From Euglena gracilis (Eukaryota > Euglenida > Euglenophyceae > Euglenales): a stretch of 64,000 nucleotides of DNA. How positions within the stretch are numbered: position 1 is the stretch's first letter; every line of letters starts with the position of its first letter. The position numbers and the translations under genes were made by a program. The DNA lies in NCBI GenBank assembly GCA_039621445.1, contig CP154954.1, forward strand, positions 24,998,954-25,062,953. Direction: 5' to 3'. Shown one piece after another: positions 62,100 to 64,000 of the stretch. The notes beneath the pieces were generated by a model. That model ran no database searches and was not told the origin of the DNA. It saw nothing but the letters and a program-made list of their open reading frames with translations.

Positions 62100-63240
62100 C
62101 CCGGGGGGGCAATTATTTGGGTTTTTGTTGAAAATCCTTGGGGAGGCTTTTATTCAGGGGGGGGGGGCTATTATTTGGGGGGGTTTGACGGGTGGATTTC
62201 GCCGACATTTAACCCCCCTTGGACAAAATCCTAGCTGACTAGTCGACGGTCGTAAAGATGGTGTCTGGCTGGGTCAAATCACCCAGAAATGGTTTGAATA
62301 GTGTCAAATGAGTGCTCTTCACCATATAAGCATCCAGAGGTAAAATTGCAGGGTCCGTGTGTGGGTCAGTGGGGCTCGGTGAGGCTCCAGAAGGGTAAAG
62401 TACCACTGGCAGACAAGGGTGAAAATGAAAATCCCTTACAAATATTTTGCATTTTGAGGGGGCAGAATACTCCCCCCTGACCTGGGCCTCAATTCGGGCT
62501 ATTTTCTGTGCAAATAACGTTGTGAAGTGGCCTCCTCGGGGGGGGGGGTGCCCCCGCACCCCCATCAAATAGCAAACTCCTGTTGTGCTGACAACCCTCT
62601 TGGGGGGTCTGACCCCCCCCCCAAAATAAGACCCCGGTCTTATTTTTGGGTCCGTTGCTGGAAACCTCCAGGGGGGGCCTTATTTTGGGGGGGGTCTTAT
62701 TTTTGGATTTTTTCTTGACCGACCTGCTGGGCCCGAAAAAGCACCATTTTTCAGGTTCCCGCGAGTTCTAAATTTTTTCTTTTGGCGCTTCGCGCCATGT
62801 GTAAATTGGTGTAATTTAACATTTACCCTGTTTTTTTTTCCACTTCAAAAATCTGAATTTTTTTGAAATTTCATCATTTTTGTGCATGAAATTGGGGTTT
62901 TGGGTAATTTTTCATGGAAAAATTTCACCGTCCCCGGCGCTTCGCGCCGTCAAGGGGGGTCTTATTTATGGGGGGGTCTTATTTTTGGATTTTTGCTCAA
63001 TCGGACCAGGGGGGTCTTATTTTTTGGGGGGGTCTTATTTTTGGGGGGGGTTTAGTCCTTGTTGTGGGTGATTTTGACTGGGTTGTGCTTGCCGCTATAT
63101 GGAAAATCTCACGGGCAGAGGTAAAATTTTGCTAAAAAGTGGCAAAAACGGATATTTTTATCCAAAACTATTGCAATATTCACCCCGTCTGGGGGAGGCG
63201 TTTTTCGGGGGTTTTATTTTTTGGGGGGGTTTACATTGTA
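62100..63240. repeat. G-run / TCTTATTTTTGG interspersed repeats
   Basis: The motif GGGGGGTCTTATTTTTGG and its relatives (GGGGGCTATTATTTGGGG, GGGGTCTTATTTATGG) occur about ten times between 62105 and 63220. A related piece, GGGGGGCTGTTATTTGGATT, is at 46317 in the foreign part of G2. There is no coding sequence. GGCGCTTCGCGCC hairpins occur at about 62787 and 62937. Confidence 0.6.
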
Positions 63241-63256
63241 AGGTAAATGCCATCAA

Positions 63257-63520
63257 GTAAAGATGCATCCCATGCCCTCATTCACAAGAAATGTGAAGCT
63301 CAAGCCAACACTGCAGCATATTCACGGTGCCCTGGGTTTAAGGACGAGAATCGACCAAACAAAGAATTCCGAGGGGAGCGGATCACACTTAAGGAGTCCA
63401 CCGCATCTTTCTGGTTTTGGATCTACAAGATTTATTTATTTGTGCGCAGAAACAAGAAATATTTTTGCTTATGCTTCCTCTTTTCCTTTTGTAAGTGGAG
63501 CGTGACTTTGATGAATGACC
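63257..63520 (+). other. Possible second exon of the C1-domain gene
   Basis: One frame reads ALIHKKCEAQANTAAYSRC and then FKDENRPNKEFRGERITLKE. HKKC is the usual H-x2-C end of a C1 domain, the part missing from the exon at 56639. The spacing to the next Cys is longer than usual (11 instead of 7). Splice borders are not clear: the shared motif TTC(A/C)AAG at both sides leaves the joint open. Confidence 0.3.
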
Positions 63521-63566
63521 AAAGCCGATGTCATTTTCAAAGCATCATGGATGGAATGTTTCACAT

Positions 63567-64000
<434 letters not shown>

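Overview
The window is nuclear DNA of a repeat-rich microbial eukaryote, probably an alga or other protist. It carries DIRS-type, Ty3/gypsy chromodomain and restriction-endonuclease-type LINE retroelements, possible intron-exon borders, satellite arrays and very long G/C homopolymers. No rRNA, intact tRNA, operon or CRISPR was seen, and I cannot name the species. Almost the whole window is mobile elements, most of them broken by frameshifts and stops.

Layout, 1-41.3 kb. The 3' end of one DIRS element (D0, +) lies at 1-1.76 kb. A near-complete DIRS element (D1, -) with inverted terminal repeats lies at 1.95-6.69 kb. From 6.99 to 41.34 kb there is a four-level nest. The outer element is a second DIRS element (D2, -). 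Its tyrosine-recombinase gene is split by a giant chromodomain gypsy element (G1, +, 7.53-31.69 kb). G1 is itself split between gag and protease by an LTR element (L1, 12.54-20.01 kb) flanked by the 4-bp duplication AAAT. L1 contains a 1.6-kb element (T1) with 248-bp terminal repeats and a DIRS-like methyltransferase ORF. A sister LTR element (L2, 34.80-40.42 kb) splits the gag of D2 and gives the empty site for T1. Removing G1 and L2 leaves D2 at about 4.6 kb, close to the 4.7 kb of D1, and rejoins its recombinase gene in frame.

Layout, 41.3-50.5 kb. This part has a decayed DDE-like transposase gene, a truncated reverse-strand relative of G1 (G2), a 0.27-kb MITE, a LINE with a YLDD reverse transcriptase, CCHC finger and restriction-like endonuclease (-), and a third gypsy end fragment (G3).

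Layout, 50.5-64 kb. The most unusual object is E1 (50.47-55.44 kb). It has about 200-bp terminal inverted repeats built from GTCGACCGACTAG palindromes, two same-orientation arrays of a 77-bp repeat, nested hairpins, an intact 490-aa tyrosine-recombinase-like gene and an intact 140-aa PHD-finger gene. A second copy (E2, 60.33-62.05 kb, -) has the same plan but an internal deletion fuses the two genes, and a coding-free relic lies at 55.5-56.2 kb. Between them are a C1-domain exon, a tRNA-like SINE head and a gypsy fragment. The window ends in a TATATG/TATACG microsatellite.

A second theme is that the G1 gypsy family is filled with perfect mini-palindromes of 5-6 bp arms around an AAA loop, in coding and noncoding parts alike, and the L1 insertion lies exactly in the loop of one of them.
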